NCBI GenBank assembly: GCA_023055355.1
Contig: JALJCS010000001.1
Coordinates: 51,837,381-51,901,380, forward strand
DNA length: 64,000 nt
Reading direction: 5' to 3'
From: Agelaius tricolor
Taxonomy: Eukaryota > Chordata > Aves > Passeriformes > Icteridae
Every line of letters begins with the position of its first letter. Position 1 is the first letter of the stretch. The notes under the pieces were generated by a model, which was given only the letters and a program-made list of their open reading frames with translations, did not search any database and was not told the DNA's origin. This document shows, piece by piece, positions 35,601 to 47,560 of this stretch. A program made the position numbers and the translations under genes.

Positions 35601-37999
35601 ATTTGTACACAATACCTATTCTCCTTGCATGCCTCTCTGGTATATCAGTATAACAGTATATCACTACGTAGTAGTAGCATACAGCTAAACTGCATCATTC
35701 ATGCACAGGAGAAATGCAGTCCTGACAGAAGCAAGCAATCTAAAGTGCTTGTGTACCTATGTAATCAAATGGTACAAAATCTTGTTTTCTTACTTCTCCA
35801 CAGTAATTCGAGTGAAGAAGGGTTCAACTTTATATGCAAATACATTAAGAGTATATGATCCTGTTTAGATAGAAGTAGTGAGTAAAAATTATGTTATTTC
35901 TGGTTTAGACATCAAAATAAGATTTCTTCTGAGCATTAGGAAGTTGGCAGCTATTCCAATAATTTCTAATTTGGTTATATTCTCACAAGATAACATATCC
36001 TGCTTTCGTACAGCACATTTTCTTTAGAGCTGTCCAAAATTAGCATTGCTCACTAAAATAAAGTAAGGGTAGAGAGGGCATTAGAGTGATGGGCTGGTGC
36101 AGTGGCAAATACGAGCCAAAATAAATTATAAAATATCTTCTACTCTTTGAGTTTATGAAATATTACATTGGCATTTCAATTCCCAGCATCCCATCCAGTT
36201 CCCACCTTCCTAGACTCATATGGGCACACCCACCCTTATACCCTTTTCCTTGACCATGCCAGGTTAAGATCAGCAGCAGAAGGAAATTTCTGCTTCATGC
36301 TGCAGAGTCTACATGCCCACCATGAAACGCTGACCAGAGCTAGTATGGGATTGTCTGCAAAGGTGAGTAATGACACCAGGAACATGAAAGGCCTGGTCTA
36401 TTTCAGTGATAAGTGTAATTGACCACAAATGCTGTTCATTAAAGGCATATGTAAAATAATAAAATTGCTTTGATGATAGCTCTAGCTACAGCTGTTATAG
36501 TTCTGGGTGGATCTGCTGATCTCCTGAGTCTTTTTCCTGGTGTAAGCTGATCCTGTGTGCCAGTGGAGACCAAGTGTTTGATTATGGTAACTCTTCTCAA
36601 GATTGGGGCTTTCATGCAGTTTAACAGGAATGTTTTGTACAAATATCTGCAATTGGATAGGGAGAGAAAATGTTAGAGATATTTGGGAAAAAAATGCTGT
36701 TTATTAATAACAGTCATTAAAATGCATTCTTCAGACCAAAAATAATATCAGAATCTCAAGTGCATAGATTAATCTTCTGTGCATTTCTTACTAGGTGAAT
36801 AGCACCATCTTGGCTGCAGTGAACAGCTGTGTCCTCTGGTGTGGAGCAATCTCTTGCTCAAATTAAAAATTTCAGAATTTGACCTCAGGAGAGTTCTTCT
36901 TGAGTGAGGACTTTGAGTTCTGATTAAAAAAGGCCAATCATTTGTCAATAAATTGTAATCTTTCATCAAATAAAAATCAGTTACTTTTGTATTCAACCAA
37001 ATTTTTTAGGCTGCTCATAAAATGTGATACTTGTCACAGAAAATATTTGTCAAACAAACATGGTTGATAAATTTCTGCAACATCCACTCATGTCTAGTTT
37101 ACAGGTTTGCCTTACAAAGTTCCTTCCATTACTTACAGTCCTGCCTTCCTCCTGCATGCTCCCCTCCTCTCCCCCCATAGTGTAGCAAGTGGAATAAATA
37201 TTTTCCTTGTCATCACTTCAGTGTTTCTTCACAAAGTTTTGGAAGAAGAGGAAAAAAGAAGCAAGGGCAAAGATCAGAACATTTTCTCTTTCATTGCAGT
37301 ACTTCCTTCTAAAAACACCAAAATTTTAAACATAAATTTATTTATGACTTCAAGAACCATTGGAGATAGTAGTGGAAATGAAGAATCAGTTAAACTCCAT
37401 TATAAATTTGTAGTTAGAGTAGTTATATGTTACAGTATTGTGATTTGATCAAATGTCTGGGAGAGTTTTACTATAAGCAAGAGACTCAGGAAAATTAGCA
37501 CATGTCTGATCTGCCTGTGGGGATGGGCCAGGCAAAGTATGGGTTGTAGGGCACCAGCTGTTAAGGGGAGCTTGACAGAGTCTAAGGAAAGAAGATCAGT
37601 CTCACAAAACAGAGCTCTGCTTCCAGAGGGCTGATTCTGCTGAAGAGCTCTGAAATATTCCTTGTAACTTCAGGGGGCTGAATTTTGAGAGAAGGTGTTC
37701 TCTGTGTGCTTCCGTGTATGTGTGGAGGTAGTGATGTGGGGGGAGGTGAAAGTCTTCCCAGTGGAGCTTCATGAATTCATTGTTCCTACATGCTGTGCAA
37801 AAAACCTGTAGGTCTCTACTTAGAGTTTTCCATCACAGAACTGACACATTTGTCATCACTGTGTAGTTTTCTCTTATAGAACACATGGAAAAGAGACTTT
37901 GACCTGTCCACTAGGAGTCCTAATTTTAGTGGGAGTAGAAATTGTCCTTGGTATTTTATCCAGAGTTTTTGCCTAAAGGGCCACAGCTGACTCCTCAGA
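32646..37999. other. Non-coding A+T-rich DNA, no gene seen
   Basis: I see no supported gene. Small structures are an A+T dyad tract at 33228-33247 and an 8-bp hairpin at 34933-34956 (ttaggtgc / gcacctaa). Frames up to about 113 codons (37107-37448) lack recognisable domains. Confidence 0.5.
34933..34956. repeat. 8-bp inverted repeat with 8-nt loop
   Basis: ttaggtgc (34933-34940) pairs exactly with gcacctaa (34949-34956). The words resemble those in old sauropsid short inverted-repeat elements, but the match is too short to assign a family. Confidence 0.6.
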
Positions 38000-40900
38000 C
38001 AGGCTGTCTGACACTAGCCATTTCTGCTGGAATCTGAGGTAAGCAGAAGTTGGTATGTATCTAAACCAAGAAAGACACAGGGCCAGTCTGTGTGGCCGCA
38101 GTCAAACCCCGCCACTGAGACTCAGTGAGTGGTACAGTTTCCTTTGGTGGTATAGGTGTATACTCACATTAGCTTCTGAAGAATGTCTTTAAAATATAAT
38201 AAAGAAATCTACTTTCTTTGAGTGCCTGTGTCCTTAGAAAAGGATCTTCATTAGGAGGAAGGAACATGATCTTGTACTGGCTTACATATTTAGCCCAGCT
38301 TCCTGAGTAAATTAGCTTATCAAATTATGTTGTCTGCTCCGTCTGTCACTTTCCCTTTAGCTTCCTCCCAACAGCCCACACCTTTCATGCCCAGTAGGTG
38401 TGAAACCCATTCATCAGCTTAGGAAATATTGGTAGCAGAAGGATAAAAAATATCATCCTGGGTAGATGGCATGAAATGGCTAGGTAGAAACCATAATGAA
38501 CATTCTGGAGAGAAACCCTGCTGGGATTCAGTCCGTTTCCCATTCTGAGAGGGGGCATCTAAGTGGCCAGTCAATGTATGTGCTGACTGGTTGAGCACTG
38601 CAGCATAGCTCTGAGCCAGACTGCTGCATAATGCTTTGTGTGTGGCGGGACAAATGAGGAGAGCAGTATGTGAAAGATTAATTTTTTTGGGAATTGGAAG
38701 GCACCGGAATTAAAGAGAGAATTAGAGACACAGACTTCAAGTTTCATTATGAAAAGAACAACATGTTTTTAAAGAAGCAAAAAATTGTGTGTTGTGCATC
38801 ATCCTGTTTATGGTTACTGCTGTTGCACGCAGCCCTCCCACAGGAATGGCTACTTGCAGGGTATATTTAGATTACAGGGATCAGATTCCACTATACCACT
38901 CTACAGAACAGGTCAAAATTGTCCTGCTTGTTTCCATTTTCAGCAGAAATATTAAACATTTCATATGTGAATCCATAAATTTTTTAACTAGGATATAAAC
39001 AGTAATATCTCTTCTCAAGAACTTTTTTTTGGTGTGCATAAAACTAACTGCCCTCTAATTCAGTGTTACAAGAACTGACTTTTTTCATGGGATCAAAGCC
39101 ATACAGCCTTAATGGTGACTGGACTATCTCTGTACTGTCAATATTAACTCCAGCCTTGACTTCAGGTGCCTCCCACCATTAAATATCTTAAATGGTTTAC
39201 AAATTCTGCTTGTCTAATTGGGTCTTCAGATGGAGAAATTTCTAAGAGTCTACAGAGCCTAATAATTAGCTTTGCTCAACAGAGTGTTGGGACAATCCTC
39301 ACTGCAGTTTTGACCATCAGGCATTATCAGAGATTTACTGTGGTAATAAATCTTCTTTCAGAAGCTGCTCAGAAAGTGAGTTGCCAGTGGTAGTCAACTC
39401 CTACAACTGGGTTTAAAATTCTGGGGGTATGTCTGTAGTTGATTAACATTTTCCCATATTCTTGTAGGGAGACTCTGAAGATTAAATTTCTGGGACTACT
39501 TTGTGTTTTAAGGGAACTATACTGAAAATGGTTGGAAGGACAACTGACTGGTCTGAGGAGCTCGTCAGGAACAAAAGTTGCTGACAGAACATCTCAGGTA
39601 TCTCAGAGCAGGAAGGTCTCTGAGAAGTGGTTCATCTCCCAAGCCTCACCTCAGATGTGTAAGCATTAGAAATCCCCAACTATCCATGTGTGCAGGACAC
39701 TGTCAACCTAGACTGCACAGAAGATGTCAAGCAGCATGATCTGATCTGACAATTGCTGCAGACCAATTAACTCATGTGTAACTGGTGTGGCTAAGACTGT
39801 GCCTGCTGCATGCAGTGACAGGCTTCTGGAGGCACTTGTTCACTCTGCACTCTGGCAATGAAGATGTAGGATGGTTCTTCAAGCTGCCATGGGTTTCCTG
39901 CAGCTTGCAAATTTTAATAGTTAGAGGAGGGATGTCTTCCTGCTATGTCCCTTGGGGAGTTTCTGAGCTTTGGGTTGTGACTAGAATTATTACTAGTAAA
40001 GGCACTGCAGCTAGGGATGAGGGCAAATCTAACATGCAGCAGTGTCTCTCAGTGGTCTTGGACAGCCTGGAGAAGGCAGCAGTGCTTAAAGACCAGTGGT
40101 GGCCAGCTGTGGGCTCTGGGTTGATTTTTTTTCAAAGGGTGCTCGTGTATAGCAGCTCCACTGTGAAATGGGCTGGAATTCCTATGCCAGTCACCCACAC
40201 CAACATCTGCATCCAGAAGGTCACTTGGATTCGCAGATCACCTAGTCAATTTTTAGACAGGCAGTGGTGAAAAAGAGCTGGAGCTCCATTAGCACTGAGT
40301 CATGCCAGCTGAGGCATGCTGGCTTTTCTTTTGCCTGAATTTGCTAGTTCTCTTGGCTCCCACAGTCTTGTCTAGAGGATTTAACACATCCTGAACCTGT
40401 GCAATAAGTGGCACTAATTTTATTTTAACTGAGGCAACCTAAAATGTAGGCATGTAGTCTGTTATTCCGTAGTTGATGAAAAAGCATCTGATTCACATCC
40501 AGCATCTGACTCATCTTGTGTGTCTTGGGCACCTGTCCTAAGACACACAGTGTTACCTGTGTGTTGCCTGTTACCTCTACCATGCCAAATGCAGCTGAAA
40601 TTAGAAAATAGTATAAATCAAATTGAAGCCAATGAGTGTAAAATAACTGAAAATGTTGGTGATGTTCTTTGCTATGGCTTGTGCTAGTGTCTTTAGTGGC
40701 TGTGATGAGACATAGTGATGAAACTTATTTTCTCCATGATCGATAGAAGTCTAGCCAAATGCAGAATGATACTGCTATCGTGCGTGGTGACTGAGGCGAA
40801 TGCTGAAATCTTGGTCAGGAAAAGCAACCCACACAGGATCAAGAAAGAGACTTCATATATTGAAGACCATCTGGTGGATGCTGTATCAGTGTTTTGAACT

Positions 40901-43349
40901 ACAGTTCAGTCTTATACCACATTTCTGAGATGTAACATATGATTGGTAATTATTCAGGAGGGGAAATGTGAATACAGGCTGGCCTTACTTCACCAAATGC
41001 TTTCCTGTCTATAATGAACTGTCACTGAGATTTTTGTACATGTGTAGATGCCCTCAGAGGTTTGTAAAAAAATTGTCTCTTTGTTCCAGCCCAATCAATT
41101 GTGGAGACTGTGTGTGGAATGAGTATGACTCCAGTTGGGGTGGCTCCCAGACCCAAAGTGTAGAATCTTTTTGTTGAAAACCCTTAGTGTGAGGTAGGTT
41201 TAGACAAATAGAATGGAGCTGGTGCAGGTGGATGACTGTCAGCACAGAACAGTCAGCTTTTTGGCCAAGAATCCAGGGCCTCACTGCATCTCCAGAAAAT
41301 GACATTAAGGCTTCCTCTCTAAATGACCAGAAAAAAAAAAGCTACATTTTCTAGTCTGTGACAAGCTGATCAATTGCTTGATTCTGGTTAATGGGTAATG
41401 GCAAAGTTCCACCCTCTGGATAACCCTGCCATGGTTTTTTTGGGAGGTCTCTCTTCACTGGGTGAAATGAAGTAACATTAGAGGGCATCCTCAGGTGCTC
41501 TGGAGTGCTCCCTACTAAAGGTATGCTAATCTTGCAGCACCAGATCGTCTATTCTTTGGCTTTGTTCATAAACTTGTGGAATCCAGTCTTGGCCTGTCTT
41601 GTTCCAGATTGCTTTGGAACCTACGCTGAAGCATCTGTGCAGAAGAGAATGGCAAACAATTTTCTAATGTGCCCTGCCAGGGTTCTGGTCAAGCCAACAG
41701 CTCTGGTTTGGGTAGCAAAAGACAGACCTCCAGGATAAGCAAAGCACCAAACAGACAAAAGCAAAGTCATGAAATGGACAAACTCAGACATTTTTTATGC
41801 CAGCTGCTGGGTGCCAAGGGCTGGCTTAGAGCTGGCACAGGAATCCATGATCAAGTAAGGTTCAACCACAATGAAAAACAAAAATGGGAATACAGCAAAA
41901 ATAGAAGTTCTGAGATCATGTTTAGGGAAGGCTGGTGACATGCAGAGTACTCTGAATATAAAGAGCAAGAATGGCAGGACTAGACCCAATGGGGAAGTCC
42001 AGAGAAACTCTTTCACAGACCAGATGTTCACAAACCAACATATCTGTATGGAAGCAGCTTGTCAGAAAAAAATGGGTAAAATTTTGCAAGCCTATGAGTT
42101 TCAGGCAGAGCTGGACTGCGTGCTGTATTGCTACATCATTAAGTTGGAGAACTCAAGGCAGATTTATGGTGCCATCAAACCTGAGCCATGGTTTTACTAA
42201 ATACTCTGTTTTTTAAAGGTACTTAAGGGCTTTACTGCATTTGGGCATTTTTACTGTGTTTAGACATGGTTTTAGCAACTGAGTTAGCTCTCATGATGCT
42301 GCCAATTGCTGTCAATGTGGAGAAATAGAAGTGTTTTTTCAGGACCATAACCTAGTAGACAGGGCTATATTTTTGCCTTGCAGGATTTAAGAATGACTAG
42401 AGACCATTATGTTGAACACAGCTTCTCCCTGTATTTGCTGACATCCAGTTCATATGGTGTCCACTAAGCTCATTTGTTAAGAATTTTACTTAAACCAGCT
42501 AAAAAATTTCTAATGGAGCAAACTTTTAGAAGTTGCTTCCACCCTTGCGTGACTCCCCATGGAGATTGTGAGTAGGGAGGAAGTGACAAAGAGAAAAAAA
42601 GAAAATGCAGGCAGATCCAACCTCTAGTCAAAATTGTTACTTCTTGCTGAGAAAAAAAAGACTAACTGTTCTCTTCTAACCTTTCTTTTAAAATAGTTGA
42701 ACTTGTTTGAAAAGTAATAATGTGGCTTACTTGACTTTTAAAGCAGAAGATTATTTAAATTTTAAAGGACAAACCCAAAATCTAAAATTTATGAAAAGGA
42801 GAGAGAAAATTTAGCTGCTATTCCACAGCTTCCATGTTCATGCAGGAGTGATATACCCTGCAGGAGGCTGACTCAACTTTTTTATGACCCATCAATGATT
42901 TAATAGAAATCCTGATGTTGTTCCCCAAGCAACAAACATATTTCATTAGGCAGCAAGAGATGGCATAATGGACTATCTGTTGTGTTGTTCTCCCTTTTAT
43001 CACATTCTCTCTTCCCAAAACACAGTTATTATAATGCAGCATTGGGTAGGGATGTGAGTTGTGGAAGTCAAAAAGTCCAAGGGATATTATTTGGCATGGT
43101 AGCATTATACTAGGCTTTGCTAAAATCAGGTGTGAAGCAGGAAACCTTAGCTACTTTAAATAGGGCAGAAACACCCTAAATTTATCCTAAATAAGGATAG
43201 CGTAAGGTTACTATTTATTATTAGTCACAGCTGACTATTTCAGCGATAGCTTTGGCTTTATTCAGGGGTAAATCTGCTGTTACCAGCTATACACTGTGGC
43301 CACTCTCCCTGCCAGTAGTCAGCTTTGGGCAGAGGATCAGCTGAATACC
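38000..43349. other. Non-coding DNA, no gene seen
   Basis: The most open plus-strand stretches are 39785-40270 (161 codons, opening with GTG) and three overlapping frames over 41505-42216. None shows a recognisable domain, and I see no splice-bounded exon. An old, unrecognisable mobile element is possible for 39500-40270 and 41460-42200. Confidence 0.45.
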
Positions 43350-43955
43350 TTAAATTCTCTGTTGAACCTTGGCATTATTATGGAAGAGGTCCGCAGCCAA
43401 CTCGTCCCTGGTATAGCTCCAGCAACTTAACAGATGGATCACTAGCAAGCCTCTTCTCAATTTCTCTGTTAAATATTCATGGAGCCAGCATGTGCATAGG
43501 CCCAAGCGTGCCCCTGGAGGTGCCAGCAAGGGTCTCTGATCTGGGGAAGATGTCAAATTGGCTAGTGGAAGTCTGAGGGCAGAAATGTTTTCCACAAGGA
43601 TCCATCCTTCAGTGCAGAACATGGAGTGACAGCCATATGTGCAACTGTGCTGGTGAATATGTCTGCAGTGCATGCTTATACAAGCTATTAATAGGCCAGT
43701 GCCACACTGAATGCTAATGTGGGGAAACAGGCAGTGAAAGACAATGAAGAAATGCCTTGGACTAAGTTGAAGCACCAACCAAAGTAAAGTCTTCTTGTTA
43801 ATTTGCAGTGAAGGTGAAGGGAAAAAAAACATAAGCTGCATTCCCCACTCACCTTTAGGATATCCTACTCTTATTTTCCGAATGTGCTTCTGAAAAAAAT
43901 TGCTAAATGCAAGCTCATGAAGCCCTGGGGATTGTTTTTTGGTTTTAGATCCCAT
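43350..43955 (-). other. 201-codon open frame of unknown status
   Basis: This minus-strand frame begins with a true ATG (complement of 43953-43955) and runs 201 codons. It is long for a sequence of this composition. The predicted product starts basic (MGSKTKKQ), has a Cys/His-rich middle and no clear membrane segment, signal peptide or known domain. An 83-codon frame on the plus strand overlaps it (43325-43576, opening with TTG). No polyadenylation or promoter evidence was found. I do not recognise it. It may be chance, an exon-like remnant, or a decayed mobile-element frame. Confidence 0.15.
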
Positions 43956-46900
43956 TCAGAGCTAAATAATGTGTTATTTGCAATTGTTTAATAGCAGTTG
44001 AGTATGCTTCTGGCATATAAGGGTCCATATAGGAGTTGGACTGGGGTTTTGAGCAGTACTGCAAACCAACATCTAAAATTATAGATATATATATATAATA
44101 TATAAAATTATATATATATATATATCTTTTTAAAAGTCTGCAATATCTACAAAGCGTTAGGAGTGCTCTTTTAAGTCTGCCTGGGGTGGAAAGGAGGTTG
44201 CAATTTTCTTACTTTGACAAATTTCTATTTCCCCTGCTTTACCAGAAAGAGTGTTTATCATTATGTCTCATTAAAAATGTTGCAGAGAAGTAATTTGTGG
44301 TTGTTTCAATGGAGTGTACAGCACACAGTATGGAGAACTAAAAAAAAATCTTGGGAAGGAACATACTTATTCCCTCTTGAAAGATTTATGTCCAGTCCTC
44401 TGAAATTACACAATGATGACAAGCTACTATATAACCAGAATTCCTAATAAAACAAATTTGAATAAAATTGAAATATTTGGAGTCAACTCAATGCAAGCCT
44501 ATTTGTAATATGATATTACAGAAGATATGTAATATGCATATGTTCTAATGAAGAAACAAACATTTCTGCTTGCCAGTGCTAGTCATAAGTACAATATGCA
44601 TTAACATTAAGGTGGAATACCTGGAAAAGGTTGTATTGCAGCCTTGTTGTCCTTTTACTTCACAGTGTAAAACTTTTAATGCTTCTTAATTCAGTCTAGT
44701 AAAATATGACAACAGAATTTTGTCTAGAAAAGTGAGAATAGAGTGTATCACCCAAAAGTGTCTGTATAATCTCAGGAGAGAAAAGTGGACTTTTGTAAAT
44801 GAATATGCTTGAAAAAGTCTGTGCCTTTGTACTTTAAAACCAAGATTATTTCTGCTGTGTTTACAATCAGCTGGATGGGGGAAAGAGAAATAGGAAAGTA
44901 CTTCTAATGGAAAATTTTGTTTTTTCCTTCAATCAAGATTTGTTCCCTGTGGTTGCTTGTTCATATGTTCCATGAAATTCCTTGGTAGAGAAAAATAGTG
45001 AACAAAAACTGATTTCAAATATAGCCAGAGTACTGGCATTCATTTCTGGAATTTGCAAGGCTGGCTAGATGGTTTCAAAGCTTCTAAGCAGTTACAAGTG
45101 ATTTGACTTGCTGGAGTGTACAGCTATTCGGTATATTTGACCCATTGTTTTCAAGATGAACAGCTTTTATTGCTGATTCTATGTGTGACCATGATGACTT
45201 CACTTAATTATTTGTATTTCACCATGTCTATTACAAAAAATGAGTAATAGTTCTTGCCTGCAAGTTGATTCATTCAAGCATTGAATCATAAAAGCATGGA
45301 TTACTGACTAATTACTGATTAACTGTATCAACATCTTTAGTCAGAATATCCCCTCTAAGAGTACAGAGAACATATTAATCAAGAACATATTATCATATGC
45401 TTTTGGGGAGTAATTTAGAAATTATTCTATTCCTTGAATACTAGCATTTGAAAAACTGTTTTCCAGAAATGTTGGGCACCTAATTTAAAACTTTTTAGAG
45501 TGTAATTTTGCTTAGCTCTTGAAATCTCATGGCTCATTTATTACACAAATGGAGTGAATAGAATAGGTCACTTTGTGAAAATTAATCCAGTAAGTACAAA
45601 TTTTGTTTTGTTCTGGAATATATTTTTGCTTGCTGGGCCTTTAAATTTATAATCTATTTCTTAAGAAAGATACTTTTAGCAACGGCTATCATCAGCCTTC
45701 TACCAGTGTTGGAAAATTTCAGTTAAAGCTCAGAAGGAAACAATTGTCATGTTCTAGTAAAACATCAAGAAACCTGAAACATGTCATCTGGCTAATAATG
45801 AATTTTTTAATTTTTAATGACTGTTACAATTAAAAGAATCAAAAGTGGAAGTAGATTATAACTGGAGTTATTTTCTTTTTTGAAGATGTTAAAAAAAACT
45901 TAAAAAAAAAAAAGTTGAGATCTTCAGAAAAATATCAACAAATTTTCCATGTAAAAAATATATAAAACGTGATCTGTTCCTGGGAACAACTTTGACTTTT
46001 GGCAGTCTGTTTTCAATATAAAGCAAATTACGAAAAATCTCTCAATTTTTAGTTTTAGTAGTATTTTATTAGTATTTATTTCACAGTTGTTCTGTTTGTT
46101 AGATAAGTGAGAAGTGAATTTCACAAACATGAGTGTTAATTATAGTAAGTTAAAATAATTAACTGAAAGTTCTCATTTCCACTTTGATAGCAAAATAGCC
46201 TATCTTGTGACATTTTGACACATCTCTTTAAAACCCTCTGCTAAATCAAGATTATAAGAAATAAATATGTGAAAACAGAGATCAGAGGAAAAATAGATTT
46301 TAAAGTATCTGAGAAGGCTTGAATTACCTTATTATTCTCATCAATGTTTATGGCTATTCTTCAATAGAGTGGAATTTTGAGTCACAGTACGTCGCATTCC
46401 CTGATTGCTGGTTTGATGCTACCACAGTATTTTTTGGTCTGTCTACAGTAGATCATCCAACATATGCACATACAGAGAACTATTTAAGATAGAAAAAGAG
46501 GGTAGAAACAATGCAATACTGAGAAACCAATGTGCTTACACATTGCAACAGAATAGGTTGTTATCATCTGTTCTTCCTGATGAAAATCAGTCACTTGTAT
46601 TACAGAATTTTATTATGGATATTCAGGAATTGTGTAGTAAGCACAATGCTCCAGTGTGTCCCACTGGGTCCTATTCCTCTCATCATCCCGGTGTGTGGCC
46701 AGCACTGTACCATATTAGGCTCTTAAGGCCACCAAACTCAGTTTTCATTCTCAAAGGAAACAGTGATAGAGTGGAGAAGCAGAATACAGCATAATTAGGT
46801 CTCGTTCCAGCAGGGATCTTGGCCAGAGAAGTAACTTGGACTTGTGCAGCTGAGAAGCATTCCCAGGTCCCTGACCTCTAGATGACAATGTTCATAAAAG

Positions 46901-47149
46901 AACCATCTAGATCCTTAATGAAACTCCTAAATTACTTTTAAGGAAACTGCTTAAAATTTGAGTCAAGAAGCAACACATATGTCCAAGCACAAAAGGAGCG
47001 CTATAGGTTTTATTTTCTGCATTCATTTATGCCTTGTGAAATTGTTTTCTGCACTGCTGTGATGTAGTTCCTTCCATTATTCTCTCAAAGGAATTATAGT
47101 CTCATATTTTTTTCCCCCTTTGGTGTGTTTGGCTTCCTGCTTTAATCTA
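43956..47149. other. Non-coding A+T-rich DNA, no gene seen
   Basis: I see no supported gene. The stretch contains the TA-rich inverted repeat at 44081-44126 and interrupted A-runs at about 45892-45914. Confidence 0.55.
44081..44126. repeat. (TA)n-rich inverted repeat
   Basis: agatatatatatata (44083-44097) and its exact reverse complement (44112-44126) flank a short A+T loop. It can extrude as a cruciform and is probably length-variable. Confidence 0.85.
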
Positions 47150-47560
47150 ATTCTTACAGCTCAGGGGAATCATCAGACCTGGCTGAGATTTGTATCTTTT
47201 CAGAGAGCTCATCAATAGTTTACATAATGCTGTGGCAGGCCTAGGGTTCACACAGCTGGAGAGGTACTCGGCAACAGGCCTGTGTTAAGGAGAAAAAGCC
47301 TTATTGAGAATCTCAACTTTGTTTAAAGAGGTTTTTTCTTCTGAAGAAGCCAAAACAACACAAAAGCAGTGTGTGCAGGTTTGCTGGCAGCTGGTGTGCT
47401 GTGACTGATGATGCTTGTGTTAATTATGCTCTCACTATTACCATGTGATCCACCCATCTGCTTTTTGAAGCCAGCTGTTTTCCTTTATCTTCCTGTTGAA
47501 CTACCAGTTATTCAGGGCAATGACCATCTTTATGTGGTGAGCAAGGAGAGAAGCAAGAGC
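47150..47560. promoter_or_regulatory. Candidate conserved non-coding block
   Basis: The block has no simple repeats and balanced composition. It holds several factor-like words in about 400 bases: a ttaattat homeodomain-type word near 47420-47428, a cagctg E-box core at about 47257-47262, another at about 47390-47395 and another near 47473. Frames are closed. It resembles known vertebrate enhancers in texture only, and without alignment the call is weak. Confidence 0.2.

Noticed and set aside
38313..38335. tagcttatcaaattatgttg resembles mature miR-21
   Set aside because: The middle differs and the downstream sequence cannot pair as the miR-21 precursor does.
39785..40270. 161-codon plus-strand frame, considered as an old CR1 or retroviral piece
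   Set aside because: It starts with GTG, and no CR1 landmark, terminal repeat or recognisable domain could be matched.
41505..42216. Overlapping plus-strand frames, considered as a processed gene copy
   Set aside because: Three different frames are involved, there is no poly-A tail and no recognisable protein.
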